Shown here: one piece after another, positions 30,182 to 37,703 of the stretch
How the letters are laid out: each line of letters starts with the position of its first letter
Position numbering within the stretch: the first letter of the stretch is position 1
Assembly (NCBI RefSeq): GCF_016806835.2
Contig: NZ_CP086111.1
Span: 1,533,001-1,597,000, forward strand
DNA length: 64,000 nt
Source: Skermanella rosea
Lineage (GTDB): Bacteria; Pseudomonadota; Alphaproteobacteria; Azospirillales; Azospirillaceae
Direction of reading: 5' to 3'
The notes under the pieces: model-generated
What the model was told of the DNA's origin: nothing
Database searches by the model: none
The model's input: only the letters and a program-made list of their open reading frames with translations
Position numbers and translations under genes: made by a program

Positions 30182-31774
30182 ATGCGTAACTTTTTCCGGA
30201 AGCGGCGTAATCCCCAGTTCGGTGAGGCCGGCGCAGGTGAGAATGTCCGGCCGGATCTGGACCCGCGCGTGACACCGTTCGGGCCGCGGCTGGTGTCCGA
30301 CCTCGGCGATCCCGACCTGGACGACTCGGACCGGGACGACTCGGACCGGGACGTTGGCGAGGACGAGGATCTTGCGGTTTCCCGGCAGGGCGGACTCGGT
30401 CACGCCGGTCATGCGGCCGAGGACCGGGGCCTGATGATGCGGTCCGCATCCGACCTGCTGCATGCGCGGAAGGGAGACGACCATCCGGCGCCGCGGCCTC
30501 GGGGCGACGACGAGGAACTGGAACTGCCGCGCTTTTCGCTGCCGGTCGCCGGCACCTTGCGGTCGCGTTCCAGCGGGCATCTTCCCGGCCTTACCCCCGA
30601 GCTCAACAAGGCGTTGCGCGAGGCCTTCACCCCGACCCGGCCGAAGCAGGAAGTCAATTCCCTGTTCGTCGGCAGGCTGAACACCCTGCGCCGCATCATC
30701 GCGGCGATCGAGGAGGAGCGGGCGCACGTCGTCCTGTTCGGCGACCGAGGCCGGGGCAAGACGTCGCTCGCCAACGCCATCCAGCAGATCGCCCAGCAGG
30801 CCGGTTACTTCACGTTGAAGCTGACCTGCAGCGCCGAACTGAGCTTCGAGGATATCTTCCGGAACTTCCTGAGGCGGATCCCCGGCACCTTCTACCGCTC
30901 CGAGGTGGACAACCCGTTCGCCGCCAGGCGCACCCTGTCGAGCTTCGACGAGCTGTTGCCGGCCGGCCAGTTCAGCGTGACCGAGCTGAACGACGTGCTG
31001 GCCGAAATCCAGGGTGCCCATGTCCTGCTGGTGCTGGACGAATACGACCGGGTGACCAGCGAGGATCTGCGCAACAAGCTGGCGGAACTGATCAAGAACC
31101 TGACCGACAGCTCGATCCCGGTGACCTTGTTCGTCGTGGGCGTGGCCGAAAGCCTGGACCAGTTGCTGGGCAAGCATCCCTCCATCCAGCGCTCCCTCGT
31201 CGCGGTCCACCTGCCGCTGATGAGTGACAAGGAGATCGACCGGATCATCCTGGCCGGCTCCGATGCGGCCGGGGTGGGGTTCAGCGAAGAGGTGCGCGAC
31301 CGGATCGTGATGCTGGCCAAGGGGCTGCCGTACTACGCGCAGCTCCTGGCGCTCCACGCCGCGCGCAGCGCGGTCAGCCGGGGTGCCACCCATGTGAACG
31401 GCGGGGACCTCGCCTATGCCGTGGCGCGCTGCGTGCAAGAGGCGGAGCGCGGAATCGTGGAGGCGTACAACAAGGCTCTCGGCCCCGACCGCAAGGCGTC
31501 CTTCTCCGACGTCCTGTACGTCGCGGCTCAGTGCCGGTCCGACGAGTACGGCAGCTTCCACCCCGGGGACATGGCGCAGGTTCCCATCCGCGAGTCGGGC
31601 GAGCCCCTGCCGTTGCTGTCGCTGCAGTATCCCCTGAGCCGGCTGAGCGACGACGAGCGGGGCGGCGTCCTGCAGCGGATCGTCGAGCCCGGTGGCTTCC
31701 GCTATCGTTTCCGCAATCAGATGATGCGCCAGTACGTGCTGATGCGCCAGGCCAAGGAGCGCGGCCTGATCTGA
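30182..31774 (+). CDS. AAA/ORC-like ATPase with disordered acidic N-terminus
   Basis: A 530-residue ATP-binding protein. Residues 1-155 are low complexity and contain an acidic tandem repeat (DDSDR twice, near 47-56). An AAA domain follows, with Walker A GDRGRGKTS at 187-195 and Walker B VLLVLDEYD at 281-289, and a C-terminal helical/winged-helix-like part. It resembles ORC/Cdc6-type or STAND-like ATPases. Upstream, 30047-30181 contains a palindrome (GGTATATACC, 30067-30076) inside a 7-bp stem (CCCTCCG / CGGAGGG, 30059-30092). Confidence 0.7.
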   Translation: MRNFFRKRRNPQFGEAGAGENVRPDLDPRVTPFGPRLVSDLGDPDLDDSDRDDSDRDVGEDEDLAVSRQGGLGHAGHAAEDRGLMMRSASDLLHARKGDDHPAPRPRGDDEELELPRFSLPVAGTLRSRSSGHLPGLTPELNKALREAFTPTRPKQEVNSLFVGRLNTLRRIIAAIEEERAHVVLFGDRGRGKTSLANAIQQIAQQAGYFTLKLTCSAELSFEDIFRNFLRRIPGTFYRSEVDNPFAARRTLSSFDELLPAGQFSVTELNDVLAEIQGAHVLLVLDEYDRVTSEDLRNKLAELIKNLTDSSIPVTLFVVGVAESLDQLLGKHPSIQRSLVAVHLPLMSDKEIDRIILAGSDAAGVGFSEEVRDRIVMLAKGLPYYAQLLALHAARSAVSRGATHVNGGDLAYAVARCVQEAERGIVEAYNKALGPDRKASFSDVLYVAAQCRSDEYGSFHPGDMAQVPIRESGEPLPLLSLQYPLSRLSDDERGGVLQRIVEPGGFRYRFRNQMMRQYVLMRQAKERGLI

Positions 31775-31789
31775 TCGGCCGAGACATGA

Positions 31790-31831
31790 GTTCCGTACGG
31801 TGTCGGCGCCGGTGCCGACACCGTACGGAAC
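31790..31831. terminator. 18-bp perfect palindrome, probable terminator-like hairpin
   Basis: Left arm GTTCCGTACGGTGTCGGC (31790-31807), 6-nt loop, perfectly complementary right arm (31814-31831). It lies 15 bp after the ATPase stop. It has no T-run on either strand, so intrinsic termination is uncertain; it could be an mRNA 3' stabilising structure or a repeat element. Confidence 0.55.
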
Positions 31832-31882
31832 TTCAGGGCCTACCCGGAGTCGGACTCCGGCCGGAGGACTTCGTCGGGGCCG

Positions 31883-32064
31883 CTAGTGGTTCGGCACAGT
31901 ATTTTTGATGATGTTCTGCGGAGCGGAGTGCGGTAGGTCGGCCTTCGCCCGTCAGGGCGAACGCCGACACCCCGCGTCAACGCTCCGGCCACGCTGTCGG
32001 CGTCGGCCTTCGGCCGAGGCCGGTCTACGATAAATCAATCGAAACCACTGTGGCGAGCCACTAG
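31883..32064. mobile_element. MITE-like repeat element, copy A
   Basis: A 182-bp non-coding element with imperfect terminal inverted repeats. The left end CTAGTGGTTCGGCACAGT and the right end (reverse complement CTAGTGGCTCGCCACAGT) match at 22 of 27 positions when extended to GAT. The interior is GC-rich and palindromic (GGCCTTCGGCC-type motifs). Both ends sit on TA within CTAG, as expected for TA-targeting elements. A related copy, interrupted by an IS, lies at 55539-57186. The right-end CTAG supplies the stop codon of the adjacent minus-strand small gene. Confidence 0.75.
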
Positions 32065-32237
32065 TGGGTCTTGAAATAGATGTAGGCCGAAATCACTGTG
32101 GCCAGCGAGGCGAACAGGGCCGCCAGGATCAGGCAGCTCATCAGGAACTGCTTGATCTCGCCTTGCTTCCAGGCGCTCCGCGCGAGCAGGGCCAGATAGG
32201 CCGCTACGAACAATCCAATTCCCTGCAGGATCGTCAT
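32061..32237 (-). CDS. Small two-helix membrane protein, unknown
   Basis: A 58-residue protein with two predicted membrane helices (GIGLFVAAYLALLARS and FLMSCLILAALFASLATVISAYIYF). ATG at 32237 has GGAGG about 12 bp upstream. The stop TAG (32063-32061) lies inside the conserved end of the repeat element, so the element may have truncated or simply abutted the gene. No family recognised. Confidence 0.55.
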   Translation of the reverse strand: MTILQGIGLFVAAYLALLARSAWKQGEIKQFLMSCLILAALFASLATVISAYIYFKTH

Positions 32238-32987
32238 TTCGGTCGGTTGTCCTCCCGCCGGCCTGTCCGATGCCTCGTCAAGGGCGTGTTTCCTTCTCGT
32301 TTCTGCACTGCGGACCACCCCTTCGGGGGTGTCCGTTGGGTGATGGTGTGCTCGAAAGGCCGCACCTCGCATGAATGCTGCGATGGGCGGGGTAATTCGC
32401 CTCAACCGAGTCTGGCGTAATTCGTAAATTTATATTAACCATATTTGCGGCGGTTTTGCTGGCGGGTGCCGGGCGATCATATCCGGCGCTCCTGGCGCGT
32501 GCCAGATTGAAGAACGTCATTGGGTTCTCGACGACCGATGAAGACCGAAGCAAATACCTGCGCTGTCAAGTCAACATTGCTCATTTGGTGAATGTCGGCC
32601 CGATACGATATTGACCGGAGCGATTGTGCAGTGCACTATATGCTCAATAGCGCAGTAATCTGAAGTAACGCAGTGAGTTCGGGTAAGATCGTTCGTCCGC
32701 GGAAACGGAACTGGCTAGTCTTTTTTCGCGACGATACCTCGAAATTTCGGATGAACGGGGCTGAGAGAATTACCCTTAACATTGGCGAGCTTTGGACCTA
32801 TGTCTAATGCGCGCTCGGTTTATTCCAATGGGGAGATATCCTGTCAGTCGTCCCTAGGGTAAGTTCATCCGAAAGAGAGAAGAAGGTGCGACCTGGAAAG
32901 AGGCTGGACGGCTAGCGATGGCCATCTGATCGATTAACCGGCGCAAGAAACAAGAACTACAAGTACCTTTCAGCGCGGGAGCGGATT
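32238..32987 (+). other. 750-bp non-coding region upstream of a LuxR-type regulator
   Basis: No supported gene. A stem with a TTCG tetraloop (CACCCC / GGGGTG, 32317-32331) lies near the left side. Short palindromes occur at 32492-32505 (CTGGC, gcgt, GCCAG) and 32626-32636 (GTGCA, g, TGCAC). The main feature is the nested structure at 32745-32874, listed separately. Base composition is visibly more AT-rich than in the genes. Confidence 0.5.
32745..32874 (+). promoter_or_regulatory. Candidate structured 5' leader or small RNA
   Basis: Three nested pairings are perfect in sequence. TTTCGGATGAAC (32745-32756) pairs with GTTCATCCGAAA (32863-32874), TTACCCT (32770-32776) with AGGGTAA (32856-32862), and CATTGG (32780-32785) with CCAATG (32825-32830). 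The first two are contiguous on the 3' side and separated by 13 nt on the 5' side. The regulator's ATG is 113 bp beyond. This looks like RNA structure or a very long operator; no known riboswitch class is recognised. Confidence 0.5.
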
Positions 32988-33668
32988 ATGCAACGCATCG
33001 AAGCTTTTCTGATCGACTCAAACAAACTTTTCCGCGAAGGGCTGAAGCGCCTTCTGGACGACTCTCCGTTCCAGATCGTCGCCGAGGCGGGAAACCTTCG
33101 CGAAGGCGTGGCGATCGCCGAGTCCGGACTTCGGCCCCAGCTCGTGCTGCTCGACCTGGTCAACGGCGGTGACGACGAAGCGGAAGCCATGCGCCGGCTG
33201 CGGTCCCTGCTGCCGGACACCCGCATGGTCGTGCTCACGACCGACCTGTGCACCCGCCGCCTGGCCAACGCCCTGGAGGCCGGGGCCGACGGTTACCTGA
33301 TGAAGGATCTCTCGGCCGACGCGCTGGCGCAGTCGCTCCGTCTGGTGATGATGGGCGAGAAGGTGTTCCCGACGCACCTCGCGGCCCTGCTTATCAGCGG
33401 CCGGGTGAACGGCAACGGGCTGGAAATGCCGATCTCCCGCAAGGGCCTGTCCCAGCGCGAGGTTCAGATCCTGCGTTGCCTGCTCAACGGCGACAGCAAC
33501 AAGATGATCGCCAATCACCTGAACATCACCGAGGCGACCGTCAAGGTTCACCTGAAGAGCCTGCTGCGCAAGATCAATGCATCGAACCGCACCCAGGCCG
33601 CCATCTGGGCTCTGAACAACGGCATCGGCGGGGAGCTGACCGGCGGCGCGGCGGCTTCCATCGCCTGA
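32988..33668 (+). CDS. NarL/FixJ-type response regulator
   Basis: A 226-residue two-domain regulator. The receiver keeps D10, the phosphoacceptor D56 (VLLDLVNGG), T84 and K106, but the second acidic pocket residue is Ser11. The LuxR-type HTH is at about 150-215 (LSQREVQILRCLLNGDSNKM ... EATVKVHLKSLLRKI). ATG follows GGGAGCGG. No partner kinase is adjacent. The position just after the polysaccharide region suggests control of that region, which is inference. Confidence 0.88.
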   Translation: MQRIEAFLIDSNKLFREGLKRLLDDSPFQIVAEAGNLREGVAIAESGLRPQLVLLDLVNGGDDEAEAMRRLRSLLPDTRMVVLTTDLCTRRLANALEAGADGYLMKDLSADALAQSLRLVMMGEKVFPTHLAALLISGRVNGNGLEMPISRKGLSQREVQILRCLLNGDSNKMIANHLNITEATVKVHLKSLLRKINASNRTQAAIWALNNGIGGELTGGAAASIA

Positions 33669-33741
33669 GCTTGACGCGGATCTTTGTCCATGCTGCCCGG
33701 AGCCGGCGCCTGCCAATGGGCGCCCGACCTCCGGCGGAATG

Positions 33742-33787
33742 AAAAAAGAAGGCCGGCCTTCCGCCCTACGCGGATGCCGGCCTTCTT
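33742..33787. terminator. Bidirectional terminator between convergent regulators
   Basis: A 12-bp stem AAGAAGGCCGGC (33746-33757) / GCCGGCCTTCTT (33776-33787) encloses a smaller CCGC/GCGG stem. An A-run on the left gives a T-run on the minus strand, and CTTCTT on the right serves the plus strand. It lies between the convergent genes ending at 33668 and 33830. Confidence 0.8.
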
Positions 33788-33829
33788 ATCGTCCGCACCG
33801 GCATGGTTCCGGGACCCGGTCCCCGGGGA

Positions 33830-34576
33830 TCAACCTTCGGAGCTTCGGACCGCGAGGGGCGGCGCTGGCTCGGCGTTGCGGGCCTGCTCCAGGGACGGTT
33901 GCTGGCGGGCGGCGAACACGCCGGCTTCGGTCCGATTGCGGAAGTGCAGCTTCGACAGGACGCTCCGCACCATCGACTTGATGACCGCTTCCGACAGGTC
34001 CAGCTGGTCCGCGATCGTCCTGTTGTTCAACCCCTGGCCGAGTAGCAGGAGCGTCTGGAATTCGACCGAAGACAGGCGGGGCAGCAATGTCAGCCTGATC
34101 TCGTCGACTCCGAGACGCGACAGGAACTGCTTGGGCATCAGGCAATGCCCCTCAAGCCCGAGATCGATGAGCTCGTTGATCCTGTCGACGTTGATGTCCT
34201 GGAAAACCCAGGCGTCGGCGAAGGCCAGTATGTGTGCCGCGTCGAGGAGTTCGCGGCTGCTCAGGACGACGACGATGCGGCTCCGGCGAGAAAGCCGCAG
34301 GTAGACCATCGGCTCGTTCTCGCGCAATGCCGCGAACTGCTGGACGCCGATCAGGATCGCATCGGGCGTTATGTTGCTCTGCTGCAGATCCGAGATGTCG
34401 TGGAACACCGAGATCCGGTGTCGACCAGCGCTTTCCAGCGCCGATACGAGTGGCTCGGCGATGGTGTCGTCGTCAACGACGAGGCAGACATGCATGGGCG
34501 TCACTGTGTTCAACTTCATATCATCCAAACCGGGGGCGAAGACCTGTCGGGTGGTCTGATCGTTCGGCGCATGCAT
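33830..34576 (-). CDS. LuxR-type regulator with degenerate (pseudo-)receiver domain
   Basis: A 248-residue protein with a receiver-like N-terminal domain and a C-terminal LuxR HTH (LSSVEFQTLLLLGQGLNNRT ... AVIKSMVRSVLSKLHF). The VVDDD pocket is kept, but the phosphoacceptor Asp is Gly77 (AILIGVQQ) and the conserved Lys is Gln126 (WVFQD). It should thus not be controlled by ordinary phosphorylation. The start could be ATG 34576, 34519 or 34495; none has a strong ribosome site. It converges with the regulator at 32988. Confidence 0.82.
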   Translation of the reverse strand: MHAPNDQTTRQVFAPGLDDMKLNTVTPMHVCLVVDDDTIAEPLVSALESAGRHRISVFHDISDLQQSNITPDAILIGVQQFAALRENEPMVYLRLSRRSRIVVVLSSRELLDAAHILAFADAWVFQDINVDRINELIDLGLEGHCLMPKQFLSRLGVDEIRLTLLPRLSSVEFQTLLLLGQGLNNRTIADQLDLSEAVIKSMVRSVLSKLHFRNRTEAGVFAARQQPSLEQARNAEPAPPLAVRSSEG

Positions 34577-35650
34577 AGCACTGCTCTGAATTTCTGCCCG
34601 GCGCCGCAGGAAGCGGCACCGTGCGGTGGTGGGTGGCAGGGCATCGGCTGATCTGTCGTCATCGTCAAGGTCTCAAAGAATTGACCAGTGGGAGGAAAGA
34701 AACGAGACAACAAACATCAAATTTAGGCCGTTCGGCAAGCTAAAATCCAAAGTAGTTTGCTTTGGTTAATTTACAATATCGCAGGCATTGCGTTGCGGAA
34801 ATATAGCAATGAGGTTATATTCCTGCTTATCGTGGCAACCCATCCGGTTGGGACTGGCGCAAAAGTGCGTCTTCCTGGCCCAGTCAGGTTGTGGGTTACA
34901 GAGTTGGTTATCTCTTTTGATTGTATCTGCGCTGTTCATGGCAGAGGCAATATCTGGCGTGCCAGTCCGTTGCTACGTTACGTTCAAATTCGGCTAGGCG
35001 CCTGACGAGCGTCTCGGCGCTGGAAATCAGGCTTTATTGGGGCGAAGTCGCATAACATTCTAAGCATTGTGGCGATCCGATGGCCCGAAATAAACGAGGT
35101 TTGCCCGAATACAGACGGTATAACCCCGATACACCCGCGGAATGACAGTCTTGCTTGAGCAGGCCGGATTGGGGTAGGTGCCGTCTTTAGCCATATCGAC
35201 CGGCGGATTCGGACGAACTTCGCGGATCCGCAAAGCCGGGATGCCTGAGCCTCTTACGAGGGTGCACATTCGCCACGGTACCCCGAAAGGGGGATCCGGG
35301 TGACGATTGCTGTGCCCATTTTCGCTGCCGTCGTGCTATATCGTCTAACAATAGGAAATTGGACGTTCCCGGGCGGTCCGTGGCGAGCGGGACGTATCGG
35401 GGTTAAGTTCCCGCGCGTGGGTGGCAAATCGCTCCCTTGGACCGTCGAGGGTAGGGGGCCGTCGGGCCCGGGTCGGGACTGGGCAAGGTCAAGGAGCGCT
35501 CAAGGCAGGGGCCTTTCGAAACTCATGTTGGCAGGTCGTATTGGTCTGGAGAAATGTTCGGTGAACTGAAATCGACCGGCACTTCTTGTGCCAAAATCCC
35601 TTTGGAAACGTTTCTGTCGTATGACGGTTGTCCGTCTTTGAGGTGCAGCG
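34577..35650 (+). other. 1.07-kb non-coding region between two LuxR-type regulators
   Basis: Only short open frames with ordinary random composition are present; none has a good ribosome site or recognisable product. The region is AT-richer than its surroundings on the left and contains a run of consecutive stem-loops at 35113-35292, listed separately. CCAAAG/CTTTGG (34747-34752, 34760-34765) is a further small inverted repeat. The promoter of the minus-strand regulator must lie at the left end. Confidence 0.5.
35113..35292 (+). promoter_or_regulatory. Candidate structured RNA (four consecutive stem-loops)
   Basis: Stem A: AGACGG (35113-35118) with CCGTCT (35181-35186) and, after an internal loop, ACCCCGAT (35123-35130) with ATTGGGGT (35168-35175, one G-T wobble). 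A small CTTGC/GCAGG hairpin lies inside. Stem B: GCGGAT (35203-35208) with ATCCGC (35226-35231). Stem C: CCTC, ttac, GAGG (35250-35261). Stem D: CCCC, GAAA, GGGG (35281-35292), a GNRA tetraloop. Strand and function are unknown; it is about 360 bp upstream of the next regulator. Confidence 0.4.
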
Positions 35651-36307
35651 ATGAAAATATTGATTGGCGACGACCATTTGCTGTTCAGGGAAGGGTTGCG
35701 TCGTCTGCTGGAACAGCTGAGTGCCGAGGCGACCTTCACCGACGCCAGTACGTTCGATGAAGTGCTGGAGCTTGTCCAGAACGGCGGCGACACGTTCGAT
35801 CTGATCCTGATCGATCTCCAGATGCCCGGGTGGCCGGGGTTCTCCGGATTGGAGCAGGTCTGCAACGAGGCTTCGGACACCCCCGTCGTCGTGGTATCGG
35901 CGTCGGAGAACCAAGCCGACGTCCGCAGTTCGCTGGATGCCGGTGCCGCCGGCTTCATCCCGAAGTCGTCCAGCGTCAAGATCATGCTCAGTGCCCTGAA
36001 CCTCGTGTTCTCCGGCGGGATCTACCTTCCCCCTTCGGCGATCCATGCCGATGTCGCGGCCAAGGCTACTCCCATCAAGGTCGAGACGGAGCATGGCGGC
36101 GACCGGGGCTCCAACCATCACCAGTTGACTCAGCGCCAGTGGGAGGTGCTGAACTGCCTGCGCGAAGGCAAGTCCAACAAGCAGATCGCCTATGAGCTGG
36201 GGTTGTCCGAAGGGACGGTGAAGATCCATGTCACCGCCATCTTCAAGTCGCTCGGCGTCAAGAATCGGACCCAGGCGGTCATCGTCGCTTCGGAACTCCA
36301 GCGCTGA
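35651..36307 (+). CDS. NarL/FixJ-type response regulator
   Basis: A 218-residue regulator with a complete receiver (D7, D8, phosphoacceptor D55 in LIDLQMPG, S83, K105) and a LuxR HTH (LTQRQWEVLNCLREGKSNKQ ... GTVKIHVTAIFKSLGV). It is an orphan with no kinase next to it. It is the third LuxR-type regulator within 3.4 kb. The 310 bp after it hold no gene; an 8-bp inverted repeat (ACGGCCGG at 36483, CCGGCCGT at 36517) is visible there. Confidence 0.9.
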   Translation: MKILIGDDHLLFREGLRRLLEQLSAEATFTDASTFDEVLELVQNGGDTFDLILIDLQMPGWPGFSGLEQVCNEASDTPVVVVSASENQADVRSSLDAGAAGFIPKSSSVKIMLSALNLVFSGGIYLPPSAIHADVAAKATPIKVETEHGGDRGSNHHQLTQRQWEVLNCLREGKSNKQIAYELGLSEGTVKIHVTAIFKSLGVKNRTQAVIVASELQR

Positions 36308-36617
36308 CACCGGATCGAGCGCATTCCTCCCTCGTGACGACAGGTGCGTGACAGCTTGATCCGATAGACTTCTTCAGGCTGCGCGGGCCGGCAACAGTCC
36401 CCGCGCCGGAAACGGCGAAACCTGGAGTAATCCTGATGCCGGCGTCGGGCACGCGACCCTCCCTGTCACCCCGGGTTCCATCACGGCCGGTCCAGCACCT
36501 CCCGGCGGAATTCGGCCCGGCCGTCGTGACGGCATGTTCCGCCTCGTCCGAGGGGGGCCGGCGCTGGCCGGGCATAGGGAACGGCCGACAGGGACGGACG
36601 GGGAGGAAGTGACCAGC

Positions 36618-37010
36618 ATGGCGAGATCGACTGCCCTGCCGAGCGGCGAGCCCGTGATCCGGACGGTCGCCATGCCGGCCGATACCAACCCGGCCGGCGA
36701 CATCTTCGGCGGCTGGCTTATGGCCCAGATGGACCTTGCGGCGGGGAACGCGGCGGCCCGGCGCGCCCGCGGCCGCTGCGCCACCGTGGCGGCCGACAGC
36801 ATGGTGTTCCATTCCCCCGTGTTCGTCGGCGACGAGGTCAGTCTTTACGCCGAGATCCTCCGCGTCGGGCGGACATCCATGAACATCCGCATCGAGGCAT
36901 GGCGGCGCAGCCGGGACGGCGACGATTGCTTCAAGGTGACCGAGGCGACCTTCACCTTCGTCGCGATCGACGAGAACCGCCTGCCGCGTCCGGTGCCCGC
37001 CGCGGCCTGA
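36618..37010 (+). CDS. yciA: Acyl-CoA thioesterase, YciA-like
   Basis: Hotdog-fold thioesterase of 130 residues that hydrolyses acyl-CoA esters in the cytoplasm. The motif PADTNPAGDIFGGWLMAQMD carries the catalytic Asn/Asp region typical of YciA/BACH proteins. ATG at 36618 follows GGAGGAAG, so the longer frame from 36534 is not used. It is followed 18 bp later by a two-component system but is probably unrelated to it. Confidence 0.9.
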   Translation: MARSTALPSGEPVIRTVAMPADTNPAGDIFGGWLMAQMDLAAGNAAARRARGRCATVAADSMVFHSPVFVGDEVSLYAEILRVGRTSMNIRIEAWRRSRDGDDCFKVTEATFTFVAIDENRLPRPVPAAA

Positions 37011-37028
37011 ACCGGAACGGGAGACCCG

Positions 37029-37703
37029 ATGCGCATCCTGATGGTGGAGGACACGGAGGACCTGGCCGACGCCGTGGTGCGGCGGCTCCGTCATCTCGGC
37101 TATGCGGTGGACTGGGCGCCCGACGGCGAGGCCGCCGAGGAGTTGCTGGCCCAGGAAACCTATCAGCTCGTCATCCTGGACATCATGCTGCCGGGGATCG
37201 ATGGGCAGGCTTTGCTGACCAAGCTCCGTCGGCGGCGCGACCGGACCCCGGTGCTGGTCGTGACCGCCCGCTCCCAGGTCAACGTGAAGGTCGACCTGCT
37301 CGATCTCGGCGCCGACGACTTCATCGTCAAGCCGTTCGACCTGCGCGAGCTGGAAGCCCGGTGCCGCGCCCTGTTGCGCCGGTCGCACGGCATCGCCGCC
37401 TCGGCGACGCAGTTCGGCAACCTTTTGTTCGACATGGCCGCGAAGCGCGCGACGGTCGAAGGCCGACTCCTGGACCTCAGCGGGCGTGAATTCCGCCTGC
37501 TGGAACTGTTCCTGACCAACCTGGACAGCGTCCTGGGCAAGGACGATCTGCTCAACCGGCTGTTCAGCCTGGACCAGCCGGCAGCGCCCAATGCGATCGA
37601 ACTCTATGTTTCCCGCCTGCGCCGAAAGCTCCAGGGGACTTCGGTGGAGATCCGCACCGTGCGGGGCCTCGGCTACGTGGCGGAAGTCCGTGCCGAAGCC
37701 TGA
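37029..37703 (+). CDS. OmpR/TctD-type response regulator
   Basis: A 224-residue transcriptional regulator. The receiver is intact (E7, D8, phosphoacceptor D51, T79, K101 in IVKPFD), and a winged-helix DNA-binding domain occupies about 125-220 (LSGREFRLLELFL ... YVSRLRRKL ... VRGLGYVAE). It overlaps the start of the kinase gene by 14 bp, so the two proteins form a pair. The pairing with a solute-binding domain suggests control of a tricarboxylate- or small-molecule uptake system. Confidence 0.93.
   Translation: MRILMVEDTEDLADAVVRRLRHLGYAVDWAPDGEAAEELLAQETYQLVILDIMLPGIDGQALLTKLRRRRDRTPVLVVTARSQVNVKVDLLDLGADDFIVKPFDLRELEARCRALLRRSHGIAASATQFGNLLFDMAAKRATVEGRLLDLSGREFRLLELFLTNLDSVLGKDDLLNRLFSLDQPAAPNAIELYVSRLRRKLQGTSVEIRTVRGLGYVAEVRAEA

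Noticed and set aside
28496-31561. Very long minus-strand open frame across rmlA, the oxidoreductase and the ATPase
   Set aside because: It spans three well-supported plus-strand genes and an intergenic gap and has low-complexity composition; a GC-bias shadow.
34757-35005. Short open frames in the 1-kb non-coding region
   Set aside because: No ribosome sites and no recognisable product.
35231-35300. GCAAAGCC at about 35230 as part of a cyclic di-GMP (GEMM) riboswitch
   Set aside because: The preceding stem with its GNRA loop and the tetraloop receptor are not in the right order, so the match is only a short core word.
32988-36307. Quorum-sensing LuxR/LuxI system
   Set aside because: The regulators carry receiver or receiver-like domains, not autoinducer-binding domains, and no LuxI-type synthase is present.
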